From Pyruvatibacter mobilis (GTDB taxonomy: Bacteria > Pseudomonadota > Alphaproteobacteria > CGMCC-115125): a stretch of DNA of 64,000 nt. Position numbers and translations under genes: made by a program. Under the pieces are notes generated by a model. It was not told where the DNA came from. It saw nothing but the letters and a program-made list of their open reading frames with translations, and ran no database searches. This document shows positions 20,213 through 30,256 of this stretch, in pieces. Position 1 is the first letter of the stretch, and each line of letters opens with the position of its first letter. Where the stretch lies: NCBI RefSeq assembly GCF_012848855.1, contig NZ_CP051630.1:599501-663500 (forward strand), given 5' to 3'.

Positions 20213-20452
20213 GGACCCTCCGGTCAAGCCGGATGGATGCGGGGAAAATATCCCTCTCCCCCCTTTCGGCGGCTTGTCCGCCGGAAGCGGACAAAGTGCG
20301 GGAGAGGGAGGGGCCCGCGGGCGTCAGCCCGTGGGAGGGTGAGGGGGCGGCAGCGGCGGCGTTTGATCTCTGACGGTTCTGATGGCGGAGATGTCCACCC
20401 CCTCACCCGGTGCTGACGCACCGACCTCTCCCGCAAGGGGAGAGGTGACTTG
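20213..20452. repeat. A half-element plus full B repeat
   Basis: An A-type right arm (CCTCCGGTCAAGCCGG then ATGCGGGG) at 20213-20244 is followed directly by a B unit to about 20451. The B unit includes the variant hairpin CGGCTTGTCCGCCGGAAGC. The space 20023-20494 holds these plus the upstream region of the sortase operon; no gene is seen. Confidence 0.88.
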
Positions 20453-20494
20453 ATCCGGCGCTGCGGGGGGCTCTCCGCTTTCCTGCACGGGGCC

Positions 20495-21103
20495 TCAGGG
20501 GCGCCAGTCCATGCCGACGAAGCGGGGCGTTGTGGCGGTGCGGGCGAGCCAGGCGCGGATGTTGGGGAAGTCTTCGAGGGAGAAGCCGCCTTCGTGGGCT
20601 ACGTGGGTGTAGGCATAAAGGGCGATGTCGGCGATGGAATAGATGTCACCGGCGAAGAAGGGGGCTTCGGCCAGGCGCTGCTCCATGACGCCGAGGGCCG
20701 CGTAGCCGCGGTCCTCGATCTGGCCGGGGACGGCCTCGGGCGGCTCCTTGCCTTCGAGATGACGCCAGTAGCGGGCAACGGCGATATAGGGTTCGTGGCT
20801 GTACTGCTCGAAGAACATCCACTGGAACACCAGCGCGCGGGCGTAGCGGTCGGCGGGGATGAGGTCGGTGCCTTCGGCCAGATAAGCGAGCATGGCGTTG
20901 GACTCGGCGAGGAAGCGGCCATCGGGCAGCTCCAGCAGGGGCACGCGGCCGTTGGGATTCCTGGCCATGAAGGCCTCGGTGCGGCTTTCACCCTTCATGA
21001 TGTCGACATCCACCAGCTCGAAATCGAGGCCGAGCTGATGCAGCGCCACGCGGGGCTTCCAGCAATTGCCGGAGGACTGCATGTGGTAGAGGCGATAGGT
21101 CAT
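20495..21103 (-). CDS. Glutathione S-transferase family protein
   Basis: 202 residues. The N-terminal thioredoxin-like domain shows RLYHMQSSGNCWKPRVALH (likely glutathione-activating Ser/Cys region) and NPNGRVPLLELPDG with ESNAMLAYLAEGT, the cis-Pro and Glu-Ser glutathione-binding motif. The C-terminal half is helical. Cytosolic; substrate unknown. It is followed upstream on the same strand by the MocR gene, 41 bp away. Confidence 0.9.
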   Translation of the reverse strand: MTYRLYHMQSSGNCWKPRVALHQLGLDFELVDVDIMKGESRTEAFMARNPNGRVPLLELPDGRFLAESNAMLAYLAEGTDLIPADRYARALVFQWMFFEQYSHEPYIAVARYWRHLEGKEPPEAVPGQIEDRGYAALGVMEQRLAEAPFFAGDIYSIADIALYAYTHVAHEGGFSLEDFPNIRAWLARTATTPRFVGMDWRP

Positions 21104-21144
21104 GGCCGGGGTCCTTTCAGGGATATGTGATCCGGCGTCAGCGC

Positions 21145-22629
21145 TCAGGCGCCTTCCAGATAGGCGTTGAGGGTTTCCGCCGCCGGGCGGATGAAGCGTT
21201 CCTCGACGGCGGCGAAACCGAGCATGAGGCCGGGCCGCCAGTTGCGCTCGTCCAGCGTGTAGCGGCCCAGCGGGGCGGCGGCGATGCCGCGCTTCACGAG
21301 GTCCGACGCCATGGCTTCGTCGTCGCGGCGGTGCTTGAGGAAGGCTGGCATCTGCATGCCGGCCTCGCGCACCTGCGGCTCCAGCGTGCCGGCGGCGACG
21401 TCATGCAGCGTGTCCACCAGCATCTGGCGGCGGGTGTCGTAGAGCTTGCGCATGCGGCGGGTGTGGGCCTCGTAGTGGCCTGCGGCCATGAACTCCTTCA
21501 GGGCCAGTTGCGGCAGGCCGGGGGCCGAGTGGCCCGTGTTGCGGATCGCCTTGCGGAACGCATCCGCATGGTCGCGCGGCACCACGAGGTAGCCGAGGCG
21601 CAGGCTGGGGAAGAAGGTCTTGGAGAAGGTGCCCACATAGAGCACGCGCCTGCCGCCATCGAGGCCCTGCAGGGAGGACAGGGGACGGCCGTGATAGCGG
21701 TACTCGCTGTCGTAGTCGTCCTCGATGATCCAGGCGTCCGCATCCTCGGCCAGTTCAAGCAGCTCCAGCCGCCGGGCCAGCGACATGGTCATGCCCAGGG
21801 GGAACTGGTGGGACGGGGTGACATAGATGACGCGCGGCCGGGCGCCCATGCGGCGGGCCGTGCGCACATCCATGCCTTCCTCGTCCACCGGCACGGGCAC
21901 GAGATTGGCCCCGGCGCCGATGAAGGCGCCGCGCGCGCCGCCATAGCCCGGGTCCTCGATCCAGACCGGGTCCTGCGGATCAATCAGCATGCGGGCGGCA
22001 AGGTCGAGGCCGGCCTGGGTGCCGGCGGTGACGATCACCTGGTCCGCCTCGCAGACAACACCGCGGGCGAGCTTGACGTGGGCGACAATGGCTTCGCGCA
22101 GATCGGCCAGCCCATCCGGGTCGGAATAGTCACCGACGGCGCGGATGTTCTTGGCGCAGCGGGCGGAGATGCGCGTCCAGCTGGCCAGCGGGAAGGCGTC
22201 AAACGCCGGAATGCCAGGCTGGAATGCATAGCCGAACCTGCCCGGCGGCGGCGGCACGGGGCGCAGGGCGCCTGCGAGGTCGCGGCCGCGGCGGGAGAGC
22301 GGCGGCGGCGGGGCGTCCTCCGCCGGGGTGTTCTCCGCGTTCGTGGTGAGCAGCATGTCGGGCGCGATGGGGGCGACGCGGGTGCCGGAGCCGACGCGGG
22401 CTTCCAGATAGCCTTCGGCGATCAGCTGGTCATAGGCATCGGCCACCGTGTTGCGGCCGATGCCGAGTTCTGCCGCCAGCGTGCGGGTGGCGGGCAGGCG
22501 GGTGCCCGGCGGGGTGCGGCCCGCCAGAATGCCCGCGCGCAGGGCCTGGGCCAGCTGCGCGTGCAGGGGCAAATCGGCGGACCGGTCCAGCGTCAGACCG
22601 GGCAGGGTGGTGAGGATGTTTTCCACCAT
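21145..22629 (-). CDS. MocR/PdxR family transcriptional regulator
   Basis: About 494 residues: N-terminal GntR winged helix (LRAGILAGRTPPGTRLPATR, TLAAELGIGRNTVADAYDQL) fused to a fold-type-I aminotransferase domain with PLP-lysine motif YVGTFSKTFFPSLRLGY. Such proteins sense pyridoxal phosphate or amines. Divergent from a PNPOx-family gene, as is common for MocR targets, with three direct operator-like repeats between. ATG 22629 is chosen because GGGGAC lies just upstream; earlier in-frame ATGs at 22644 and 22731 would run through the putative operators. Confidence 0.9.
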   Translation of the reverse strand: MVENILTTLPGLTLDRSADLPLHAQLAQALRAGILAGRTPPGTRLPATRTLAAELGIGRNTVADAYDQLIAEGYLEARVGSGTRVAPIAPDMLLTTNAENTPAEDAPPPPLSRRGRDLAGALRPVPPPPGRFGYAFQPGIPAFDAFPLASWTRISARCAKNIRAVGDYSDPDGLADLREAIVAHVKLARGVVCEADQVIVTAGTQAGLDLAARMLIDPQDPVWIEDPGYGGARGAFIGAGANLVPVPVDEEGMDVRTARRMGARPRVIYVTPSHQFPLGMTMSLARRLELLELAEDADAWIIEDDYDSEYRYHGRPLSSLQGLDGGRRVLYVGTFSKTFFPSLRLGYLVVPRDHADAFRKAIRNTGHSAPGLPQLALKEFMAAGHYEAHTRRMRKLYDTRRQMLVDTLHDVAAGTLEPQVREAGMQMPAFLKHRRDDEAMASDLVKRGIAAAPLGRYTLDERNWRPGLMLGFAAVEERFIRPAAETLNAYLEGA

Positions 22630-22690
22630 GATGCGTGTCCCCATTTGTAGCGGCGGTGGTAGCGGTGGCAGTTTTACGCCGGGCAAGCTT

Positions 22691-22745
22691 ATTGGCTCCG
22701 CAGTTTCGGCATAATTGGTGCTCATTGCCAAGCCATTTTGGACCT
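22691..22745. promoter_or_regulatory. Three direct repeats, putative MocR operator
   Basis: ATTGGCTCC (22691), ATTGGTGCT (22714) and TTTGGACCT (22737) share WTTGGNNCY and start exactly 23 bp apart. They lie between the divergent MocR and PNPOx-family genes. MocR dimers are known to bind spaced direct repeats. Confidence 0.6.
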
Positions 22746-22775
22746 ACTGCATGGCTGCTATTCACGGAGAGAGCC

Positions 22776-23453
22776 ATGCCAAAGCTGATCGAGAGCCCCG
22801 CGAGTGCCAGCCATTACGGTCGCAGCCGGGAAACGAAGATGCGCGTTGCCAAGCGGGCGGAGTATGGGCGCGAGGCGGTGCATGCCATCCTGGATGAGGG
22901 CTACGTGGCGCATATTGCCTTTGTGACCGGCGGCAAGCCCGTGTGCATTCCCATCTTCTATGTGCGCGACGGGGAGAGCCTGCTGATCCATGGCAGCCGC
23001 AAGACGCGGATGTTCACGGAACTGGCGTCCGGCCTGCCACTGTGCGCCACGGTCACCCATCTGGACGGGCTGGTGCTGGCGCGGTCGTGGTTTCATCACT
23101 CGATGAACTACCGCTCGGTGATGGTGCATGGCGCCGCCGAGGAGGTGCGTGACGAGGCCGCGCGCATGCAGGCCATGTGGCTGTTCATGGAACGGATCGC
23201 CGAGGGCCGGGCCGATGGCTCGCGGGCACCGAACGCGCAGGAAATGAAGGCCACCATGGTGCTGCGCATTCCGCTTGAAACGGCGGTTGCCAAGGTGCGC
23301 ACCGGCGGGCCGAATGACGACGCCGAGGACATGGACCTGCCCTATTGGGCCGGCGTCGTGCCCATGGAGACGCGTCATCTGGCACCGGAGGTATCGGCTG
23401 ACATGCAGGTGGATGCGGAGGTGCCGGAGGGCGTACTGGCGCGCTGCCGGTAG
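22776..23453 (+). CDS. Pyridoxamine 5'-phosphate oxidase-family flavin-binding protein
   Basis: 225 residues. Split-barrel pattern: EGYVAHIAFVTGGKPVCIPIFYVRDGESLLIHG, then SRKTRMFTEL, ATVTHLDGLVLARS and HHSMNYRSVMVHG. This is the NimA-related, FMN-binding branch (COG3467), not the biosynthetic PdxH. Divergent MocR regulator suggests control by a PLP-linked or amine signal. Start ATG 22776 has GGAGAGAG upstream. Substrate unknown. Confidence 0.85.
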   Translation: MPKLIESPASASHYGRSRETKMRVAKRAEYGREAVHAILDEGYVAHIAFVTGGKPVCIPIFYVRDGESLLIHGSRKTRMFTELASGLPLCATVTHLDGLVLARSWFHHSMNYRSVMVHGAAEEVRDEAARMQAMWLFMERIAEGRADGSRAPNAQEMKATMVLRIPLETAVAKVRTGGPNDDAEDMDLPYWAGVVPMETRHLAPEVSADMQVDAEVPEGVLARCR

Positions 23454-23595
23454 GGGCGCTGCAAAGGGGGCACCCCCTGCGACATCTTCGTCCTGCGGCC
23501 TTGTGCCGTCCTGCAAATCCCGCGTGCCGAACCAGCTTTTCAGATGTGGCCGGAGGCATGTCCGCGTCCGGCGAGCAGCTTGAAAGGAGCAGGCC

Positions 23596-24276
23596 ATGAC
23601 TGATCGCGTCAGCACCCCATCCCCGGTAAATCCGCATTTTGCGCCGGCTGATCTGGGCGACCGGGTGGCGCTCGGCTTCGTCAAGCTGCTGCGCTTTGTG
23701 GCCGATACGTTTTTTGCCAAGCGGTACGGGCACCGGGCGGTGGTGCTGGAGACGGTGGCCGCCGTGCCGGGCATGGTGGCGGGGCTGCTGCAGCATCTGC
23801 GGTCGCTGCGGCGGATGGAGGATGATGACGGCTGGATCCGCGAATTGCTGGATGAGGCCGACAATGAGCGGATGCATCTGCTCACTTTCGTGAAGATCGC
23901 CCAGCCCAGCCTGCTGGAGCGGATGTTGATCCTGTTCACCCAGTTCGTCTTCTATAACGCCTACTTCTTCCTCTATCTCGCCTCGCCGAAGACGGCGCAT
24001 CGGGTGGTGGGCTATTTCGAGGAAGAGGCTGTGACCAGCTACACGCGCTATCTGGCCGAGATCGATGCGGGGCGGCATGAAAACGTGCCCGCGCCGGACC
24101 TTGCCATCGAGTATTGGGACCTTGCGCCCAATGCCCGGCTGCGTGATGTGGTGATCGCGGTGCGGGAGGATGAAGCAGGCCACCGGGACCGCAACCACGC
24201 CTTTGCCGATACGCTGAAGCGTGGCGAGCAGCCGCGGGGGCAGTCTCAGGGGCAGGGGCAACTGGAGGGCGCCTGA
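23596..24276 (+). CDS. Alternative oxidase (AOX)
   Basis: 226 residues. All diiron ligands are present: LET (Glu52), NERMHL (Glu91, His94), FEEEA (Glu143) and [12 protein letters not shown] (Glu193, His196). Two amphipathic or hydrophobic helices (about 106-130) would sit in the inner membrane. It oxidises ubiquinol and reduces oxygen to water without proton pumping, resisting cyanide and nitric oxide. The strong ribosome site GAAAGGAG fits ATG 23596. Found in a subset of Alphaproteobacteria. It stands alone, 142 bp after the PNPOx-family gene. Confidence 0.95.
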   Translation: MTDRVSTPSPVNPHFAPADLGDRVALGFVKLLRFVADTFFAKRYGHRAVVLETVAAVPGMVAGLLQHLRSLRRMEDDDGWIRELLDEADNERMHLLTFVKIAQPSLLERMLILFTQFVFYNAYFFLYLASPKTAHRVVGYFEEEAVTSYTRYLAEIDAGRHENVPAPDLAIEYWDLAPNARLRDVVIAVREDEAGHRDRNHAFADTLKRGEQPRGQSQGQGQLEGA

Positions 24277-24401
24277 CCGCCTCCCGGCCGGGGCCCGCGC
24301 TCATGCTGTTGCGGGCGCGGGAGAGGGCAGGTGATGACCCTGTTTCATCACATGTTTGGTGTGCGGGTTTCCCGGTTGCGGGCGGTCAAGGGCGGCGATA
24401 G

Positions 24402-25667
<1,266 letters not shown>

Positions 25668-25686
25668 GGTTGTCCGGATACGGATC

Positions 25687-25724
25687 AAAAGGGCGGGGCA
25701 CAGAGACGTGTCCCGCCCTTTTTG
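25687..25724 (+). terminator. Rho-independent terminator of aatA
   Basis: AAAAGGGCGGG and CCCGCCCTTTTT pair across a short loop 19 bp after the aatA stop; a T run follows. Confidence 0.9.
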
Positions 25725-25771
25725 TTTGTGGATGTGGTGACGCCGCCAGAGCCGCGCCTTTCAAAAATCCG

Positions 25772-26197
25772 CTCACCCTCCGGCTTGACCGGAGGGTCTC
25801 GTGCGGCAGGCCAGAGCCTTGAAGAGATCCTCCGGTCAAGCCGGAGGAATAGCGGGAGCGGCAGTTGCTGAGGTGACTGCACATGTTCTCTCTCCCCTTG
25901 CGGGAGAGGGAGGGGCCCGCGGGCGGAGGCCCGTGGGAGGGTGAGGGGGCGGCAGCGGTGATGGTTGATTTGTGAGGGTGAGTTGGTGGACGGGCCCGTC
26001 CCCTCAACTCGGCGCTTGCGCAACCGATCTGTCGCGCATGTCCAAAACTCCGCAGCCCCGGACCTGGTCCGGGGCCTACTCGCCTATGCCCTTCACTGCA
26101 GCACCCGCGAGTGGACCCCGGATCGAGTCCCGGGGTGACGGGAAGGAATGTCCGAAGCCTAATACCCCCTCTCCCGCGAGGGGAGAGGTGACCTGAC
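25772..26197. repeat. Repeat cluster A + B + C
   Basis: An A element at 25772-25859 is followed by a B unit from 25887 whose right half has decayed (about 26000-26040). A family C inverted repeat follows at about 26053-26142 (CCGGACCTGGTCCGG and ACCCCGGATCGAGTCCC arms). A last B right-end hairpin (CTCTCCCGCGAGGGGAGAGG) is at 26166-26187. The C element seems inserted into the B unit. No gene is seen in 25668-26288. Confidence 0.85.
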
Positions 26198-26230
26198 GCG
26201 CACCGCCACCGGCCATTCCCGGCTTGCAAA

Positions 26231-26250
26231 TGTAACGATATAACAATACA
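26231..26250. promoter_or_regulatory. Zur-like palindrome
   Basis: TGTAACGATATAACAATACA is an imperfect 20-bp palindrome (14 of 20 positions symmetric) resembling alphaproteobacterial Zur boxes of the TGTTATAACA type. It lies 38 bp before the start of a His-rich envelope protein. Assignment to Zur is inferred. Confidence 0.45.
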
Positions 26251-26288
26251 GATGCGCGTTGTTCCGAATTTCTGGGGAAGGGTGTCCT

Positions 26289-27110
26289 ATGACCAAATTC
26301 ATTTCTTCAAGCCGTGCCGCGGTAGCGGCGGCGGCCTTCATGTCTGTTGCAGGCATCACCTCCGCTCAGGCGAGCGGCGGGATTTTCGAGGTTATTCATC
26401 CGGATGTGGTGGAGGGCGGCATCGAGCTTGAAGCGCTCAACACCTATTTCGCCGAGGATGTTCCGGCGGGTGAGGAGCGCTCGGTGCACGAAATCGCGCT
26501 CGGCGTCGGTGTCACCAAGTGGTGGAAGACGGTCGCTGCCTTCGAGATCGCCAATCCGGAAGAGGAGACGGCGGAGCTTGAAGCGTTTGAATGGGAAAAT
26601 GTCTTCCTGCTGTGGCAGGGCGGCGGCAATGGCGGCCACAATCATGGCCATGACCACGACCATGATCACGGGCACGGCCATGGCGGCGACGTGATCGGCT
26701 TCTATGCGGCGCTGGAAGTGCCCAACAAGGCCGGCATCGATGAAGGCGCGCTGGCGCTCGGCCCGATTGCCGAGGTGGGGCTGGGCAGCGTGACGCTGCT
26801 GGGTAATCTGTTCGTCGAAGTTCCGTTCACGGATGACGAGGATCCGGGCCTGTCCTATGCGCTCGCCGCGACGACGCCGATTGCCGAGAGCTGGAAGATT
26901 GGCCTCGAGGCCCATGGCGATATCGACGAGGCCTTTGGCGACGCGCCGGATTTCGACGACCAGTCGCATTATTTCGGCCCGGCCATCTACAACGCGCTTG
27001 ATCTTGGCCGCGGCCGGACGCTGGAAACGCGTTTCGCCGTGCTGCCGGGGCTGACCGATGACGGCAGCCGTGATCTGGCCCTGTCGCTGAATGCGGAACT
27101 GAAGTTCTAG
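26289..27110 (+). CDS. His-rich outer-envelope protein, putative metal-linked
   Basis: 273 residues. A Sec signal (MTKFISSSRAAVAAAAF, cleavage probably after SAQA) precedes an even run of beta strands ending with LSLNAELKF, whose final Phe suits an outer-membrane barrel. A His-rich loop at about 117-131 has eight alternating His (HNHGHDHDHDHGHGH), a typical zinc or nickel ligand tract. A Zur-like box upstream suggests induction by zinc shortage. Start ATG 26289 follows GGGAAGGG. No close family recognised; the function is inferred. Confidence 0.65.
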   Translation: MTKFISSSRAAVAAAAFMSVAGITSAQASGGIFEVIHPDVVEGGIELEALNTYFAEDVPAGEERSVHEIALGVGVTKWWKTVAAFEIANPEEETAELEAFEWENVFLLWQGGGNGGHNHGHDHDHDHGHGHGGDVIGFYAALEVPNKAGIDEGALALGPIAEVGLGSVTLLGNLFVEVPFTDDEDPGLSYALAATTPIAESWKIGLEAHGDIDEAFGDAPDFDDQSHYFGPAIYNALDLGRGRTLETRFAVLPGLTDDGSRDLALSLNAELKF

Positions 27111-27170
27111 GCGGCATCTGTCTGTCCCCGGGCCGCCAAGCCTGCCCTGCTATGCCCTGTGCGGCCCGCA

Positions 27171-27207
27171 GCGCCTCTCCCAGCTCCAGGGAGAGGCGCT
27201 TTTTTTG
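27171..27207 (+). terminator. Rho-independent terminator of His-rich protein gene
   Basis: GCGCCTCTCCC and GGGAGAGGCGC form an 11-bp stem followed by TTTTTTT. It also faces the convergent M48 gene. Confidence 0.92.
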
Positions 27208-27225
27208 ATCTACGCGGCGAGGCCG

Positions 27226-28044
27226 CTAGTAGCCCATCTGCTGGATCTGGGTGCGCAGGGCGGCGATGCGGGTGCGCGGGTCCGGGTGGGTGGACATGAA
27301 TTCCGGCGGGCGGCTGCCGCCGGCCTTGTCCATCTTTTCCCACAGGGCGACGGACTGGTGCGGGTTGTAGCCGGCCTTGGCCATGTAGGTGAGGCCGAGG
27401 CTGTCGGCTTCAAGCTCGTGGCGGCGGGAATAGGGCAGCAGCACGCCGAATTGCAGGCCGAGGCCCAGAGCTGCCACCAGTGGGCCGCCATAGGCGACGT
27501 CGCCTGCGGAGACGGCGACCTGGGCTGCGGTCATGCCGACCTGGCTGGCAAGGCCCTGGCTGTAGCGTTCGGCACCGTGGCGGGCGCGCACATGGCCCAC
27601 CTCGTGCCCCATGATGGCGGCGAGCTGGGCGTCATTGTCCACGAAATCCATCATGCCGGTGTAAAAGCCCACCTTGCCGCCGGGCAGCACGAAGGCGTTC
27701 TTCTGCTTGCTCTCGAAGGCGACATATTCCCATTGCTGGTTCTGCATGTTGGCGGCGCCGACGATCTTGCGGCCGACATTGCGCAGGCGGTTGTTGTATT
27801 TGGGGTCCCTCGAAATCTTCTGCTTCTTCTTGAGGTCGCTCCAGGCCTGGGCGGAGAGGGAGGCCATCTGGCCCTCGCTCACCAGCATCAGCTGGTCGCG
27901 GCCGAGGGACGGGTTGTAGGCGCAGCCGGTGAACGCCACGACGGAGCCCGCGGCGAGGCCCTGCAGGATCTGGCGGCGGTTCATGCGGATCGGCGCACGG
28001 GATTTATCGAGCGTGATGACGGGCCTTGTGTAGGTGTCGGACAT
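27226..28044 (-). CDS. M48 family metalloprotease, lipoprotein
   Basis: 272 residues. A signal region with NRRQILQG (twin-arginine-like) ends in the lipobox FTGC with Cys41, so the mature protein is a lipoprotein. The zinc motif HEVGH is at 147-151 and the third ligand lies in RRHELEAD. This is the LoiP/BepA type of M48 peptidase, probably acting in envelope quality control. No TPR tail, unlike BepA. Divergent from msrP across a 267-bp spacer in which nothing else is seen. Confidence 0.88.
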   Translation of the reverse strand: MSDTYTRPVITLDKSRAPIRMNRRQILQGLAAGSVVAFTGCAYNPSLGRDQLMLVSEGQMASLSAQAWSDLKKKQKISRDPKYNNRLRNVGRKIVGAANMQNQQWEYVAFESKQKNAFVLPGGKVGFYTGMMDFVDNDAQLAAIMGHEVGHVRARHGAERYSQGLASQVGMTAAQVAVSAGDVAYGGPLVAALGLGLQFGVLLPYSRRHELEADSLGLTYMAKAGYNPHQSVALWEKMDKAGGSRPPEFMSTHPDPRTRIAALRTQIQQMGY

Positions 28045-28311
28045 GGCATTTCCCCCTGAGACGGAACATCAATTGAGCGGGCACGCACTAAGAGTTCTCG
28101 TCAAAGTATAGCGGGAATATGTGCAGGCTGCGACGGGGCGGGCAAAACGGCGCGAAACCGCGCCGGCGGCGGGGCTCCGGCGACATCACGCGATCCCGCG
28201 TTTCTCTCGCACAGCTGTGATTTGCCCTGCGGCGCGGGCGCGCCATCATTAGGTCCACCGGGGCATCAGCTCCATCGGGCTGATACGGGTCCGCAGCAAA
28301 AAGGCGCCATC

Positions 28312-29310
28312 ATGCTCATCAAACGTCCCCGGCCGTGGGAGATTTCGGAAAACCACGTGACGCCGGAGCACGTGTTCCTCAACCGGCGGTCATTCCTGCG
28401 CCATACGGGGGCGGGCATTGCCGGGGCCGCGGTGCTGGGCGTGGCCGGCTGCGGCGAGGCGGCGGAGACGGCATCCGGCGGCGACAGCGAGGCGCAGCTG
28501 ACCGCCAAGGCCGCGGAGCTGTTTCCCTATCCGAAGAACACGGACATCCCCATCGACCGTCCGCTGACGGATGAAGAGGTGGCGTCCACCTACAACAATT
28601 TCTACGAGTTCGGCTCGCACAAGCGGATCTCGCGCGCGGCGCAGGCGCTGGAGACGCGGCCGTGGCGGATCGAGATCAAGGGCGACGTGGAAAGCCCGTT
28701 CACCATCGACGTGGATGAGCTGATTGCCAGGATGCCGCTTGAGGAGCGCATCTACCGGCACCGCTGCGTGGAAGCGTGGTCGATGACCGTGCCGTGGTCC
28801 GGCTTCCCGCTGGCGGCGCTGGTGGCGATGGCCAAGCCCACCTCGTCGGCACGCTATCTCAAGATGCAGACCTTCCTGAAGCCGAGCGTGGCGTCCGGGC
28901 AGAAGCAGTCCTGGTATCCGTGGCCCTATACGGAGGGACTGACACTGGCCGAGGCGACCAATGAACTGGCCTTCCTGGTGACCGGCATTTACGGCAAGCC
29001 GCTGCCGGAGCAGTTCGGCTCGCCGCTGCGGCTGGCTGTGCCGTGGAAGTATGGCTTCAAATCCATCAAGTCGATCGTGCGGTTCGAGTTCACGTCCAGG
29101 AAGCCGGTGAGCTTCTGGGAGGAGATTCAGCCGAGCGAATATGGCTTCTGGGCTAATGTGAATCCTGAAGTGCCGCATCCGCGCTGGAGCCAGGCGTCGG
29201 AGGAGGTGCTCGGCACCGGCCGCCGCGTGCCGACGCTGCTGTTCAACGGTTATGCCGAGCAGGTGGCAGGGCTCTACAAGGGGCTGGAGGGACAGAAGCT
29301 CTATTTCTGA
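28312..29310 (+). CDS. msrP: Protein-methionine-sulfoxide reductase catalytic subunit MsrP
   Basis: 332 residues. The Tat signal RRSFLRHTGAGIAG sits after the family's usual ~24-residue lead (KRPRPWEISENHVTPEHVF). The molybdopterin-ligating Cys is in YRHRCVEAWSM (about 152). It reduces methionine sulfoxide in periplasmic proteins after export with its Mo cofactor. The membrane haem partner MsrQ, usually the next gene, is not adjacent; Dps follows. ATG 28312 gives the conserved N-terminus; the ribosome site is weak. Confidence 0.94.
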   Translation: MLIKRPRPWEISENHVTPEHVFLNRRSFLRHTGAGIAGAAVLGVAGCGEAAETASGGDSEAQLTAKAAELFPYPKNTDIPIDRPLTDEEVASTYNNFYEFGSHKRISRAAQALETRPWRIEIKGDVESPFTIDVDELIARMPLEERIYRHRCVEAWSMTVPWSGFPLAALVAMAKPTSSARYLKMQTFLKPSVASGQKQSWYPWPYTEGLTLAEATNELAFLVTGIYGKPLPEQFGSPLRLAVPWKYGFKSIKSIVRFEFTSRKPVSFWEEIQPSEYGFWANVNPEVPHPRWSQASEEVLGTGRRVPTLLFNGYAEQVAGLYKGLEGQKLYF

Positions 29311-29352
29311 GTGGCTGCCGGGGATCGCCCCTGTTTCACTCAGTCTCTTTCC

Positions 29353-29381
29353 CCGTGTCCCTCCGGCTTGACCGGAAGGCC
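29353..29381. repeat. Single arm of repeat A
   Basis: GTCCCTCCGGCTTGACCGG followed by AAGGCC, an isolated arm without its partner, between msrP and dps. Confidence 0.7.
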
Positions 29382-29459
29382 ACGGTAATGGGGCGAGGGC
29401 GGAGATGGCATCTCGGCCACTTTGATTGCGGGAACAAACCGGGTCGGCGGCAGTTGATC

Positions 29460-29495
29460 ACCCCGTGTGCGACAGGTGCGCACGGGGTGTTTTTG
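29460..29495 (+). terminator. Terminator-like hairpin between msrP and dps
   Basis: CCCCGTGTGC and GCGCACGGGG pair around GACAGGT, followed by TGTTTTTG. It would end readthrough from msrP before the dps promoter. Confidence 0.75.
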
Positions 29496-29509
29496 CGCGC
29501 TTGACGTAG

Positions 29510-29526
29510 TTTAGAATTATTCCAAT
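29510..29526. promoter_or_regulatory. Irr/Fur-like palindrome in dps promoter
   Basis: TTTAGAATTATTCCAAT matches TTTAGAA-N3-TTCTAAA (Irr-box type) at all seven left-arm and five right-arm positions. It starts 4 bp after a TTGACG -35-like hexamer (29501-29506), so binding would block transcription. A near copy lies upstream of the peroxiredoxin gene at 36630-36646. Confidence 0.5.
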
Positions 29527-29574
29527 ATATGGACGGACGGGTGATCCCGCCTGTTCAAACAAGGAGCTTTCGAG

Positions 29575-30060
29575 ATGAGTGTTGCCATCAATATCGGCAT
29601 TGAAGAGAAGGACCGTGAGGCGATTGCCGAGGGCCTGTCCCGCGTCCTGGCGGACACCTACACGCTCTATCTCAAGACCCACAATTTCCACTGGAACGTG
29701 ACCGGCCCGCACTTCAACGCGCTGCATGCCATGTTCATGGAGCAGTACACGGAGATGTGGCAGTCGGTGGACGAGATCGCCGAGCGCATCCGCGCCCTGG
29801 GCGTGTTCGCGCCGGGCTCTTACGCCGCCTTCTCGCGGCTGGCCAGCGTTGAGCCCACAAGCGACGACGTGCCGTCTGCGGAAGAGATGGTGGCGCAGCT
29901 GGTGAAGGGGCACGAGACCGTAGCCCGCACGGCGCGGCAGGTGTTCAAGACCGCTGAAGAGGCCGGCGATGAGCCGACCGCCGACCTGCTGACCCAGCGC
30001 ATGCAGGTGCATGAGAAGACCGCCTGGATGCTGCGCTCGACCCTCGAGCGGGCGTCGTAG
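29575..30060 (+). CDS. dps: Dps family DNA-binding ferritin-like protein
   Basis: 161 residues, usual length. The ferroxidase ligand region is clear: [19 protein letters not shown] then [21 protein letters not shown]. Dodecamers oxidise Fe2+ with hydrogen peroxide, store the iron and coat DNA under stress. AAGGAG precedes the ATG. An Irr-like palindrome in the promoter suggests iron control. It has its own terminator. Confidence 0.96.
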   Translation: MSVAINIGIEEKDREAIAEGLSRVLADTYTLYLKTHNFHWNVTGPHFNALHAMFMEQYTEMWQSVDEIAERIRALGVFAPGSYAAFSRLASVEPTSDDVPSAEEMVAQLVKGHETVARTARQVFKTAEEAGDEPTADLLTQRMQVHEKTAWMLRSTLERAS

Positions 30061-30089
30061 GCGTCCCCGGAAATAGTGATTGACGGATG

Positions 30090-30119
30090 AAAGGGCGGAC
30101 CTCACGGGTCCGCCCTTTT
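30090..30119 (+). terminator. Rho-independent terminator of dps
   Basis: AAAGGGCGGACC and GGTCCGCCCTTTT form a long stem with a T tail about 30 bp after the dps stop. Confidence 0.92.
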
Positions 30120-30256
30120 GCGTTTGATGGTTGCCTCTCCGCTGCCTCACGGCTGCCATGCGCGGTGCCGGGGTTGCGCTCGGGCGGGCGGGGCATAAGT
30201 GTGTCGGGCCCGCTGCCGGGCATTCCTCCGGCGGTGCCTGCCCGAAAGCACTCGCC

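Noticed and set aside
29501-29529. A confident sigma-70 promoter for dps
   Set aside because: TTGACG is a good -35, but no hexamer at 16-18 bp matches TATAAT well enough to call.
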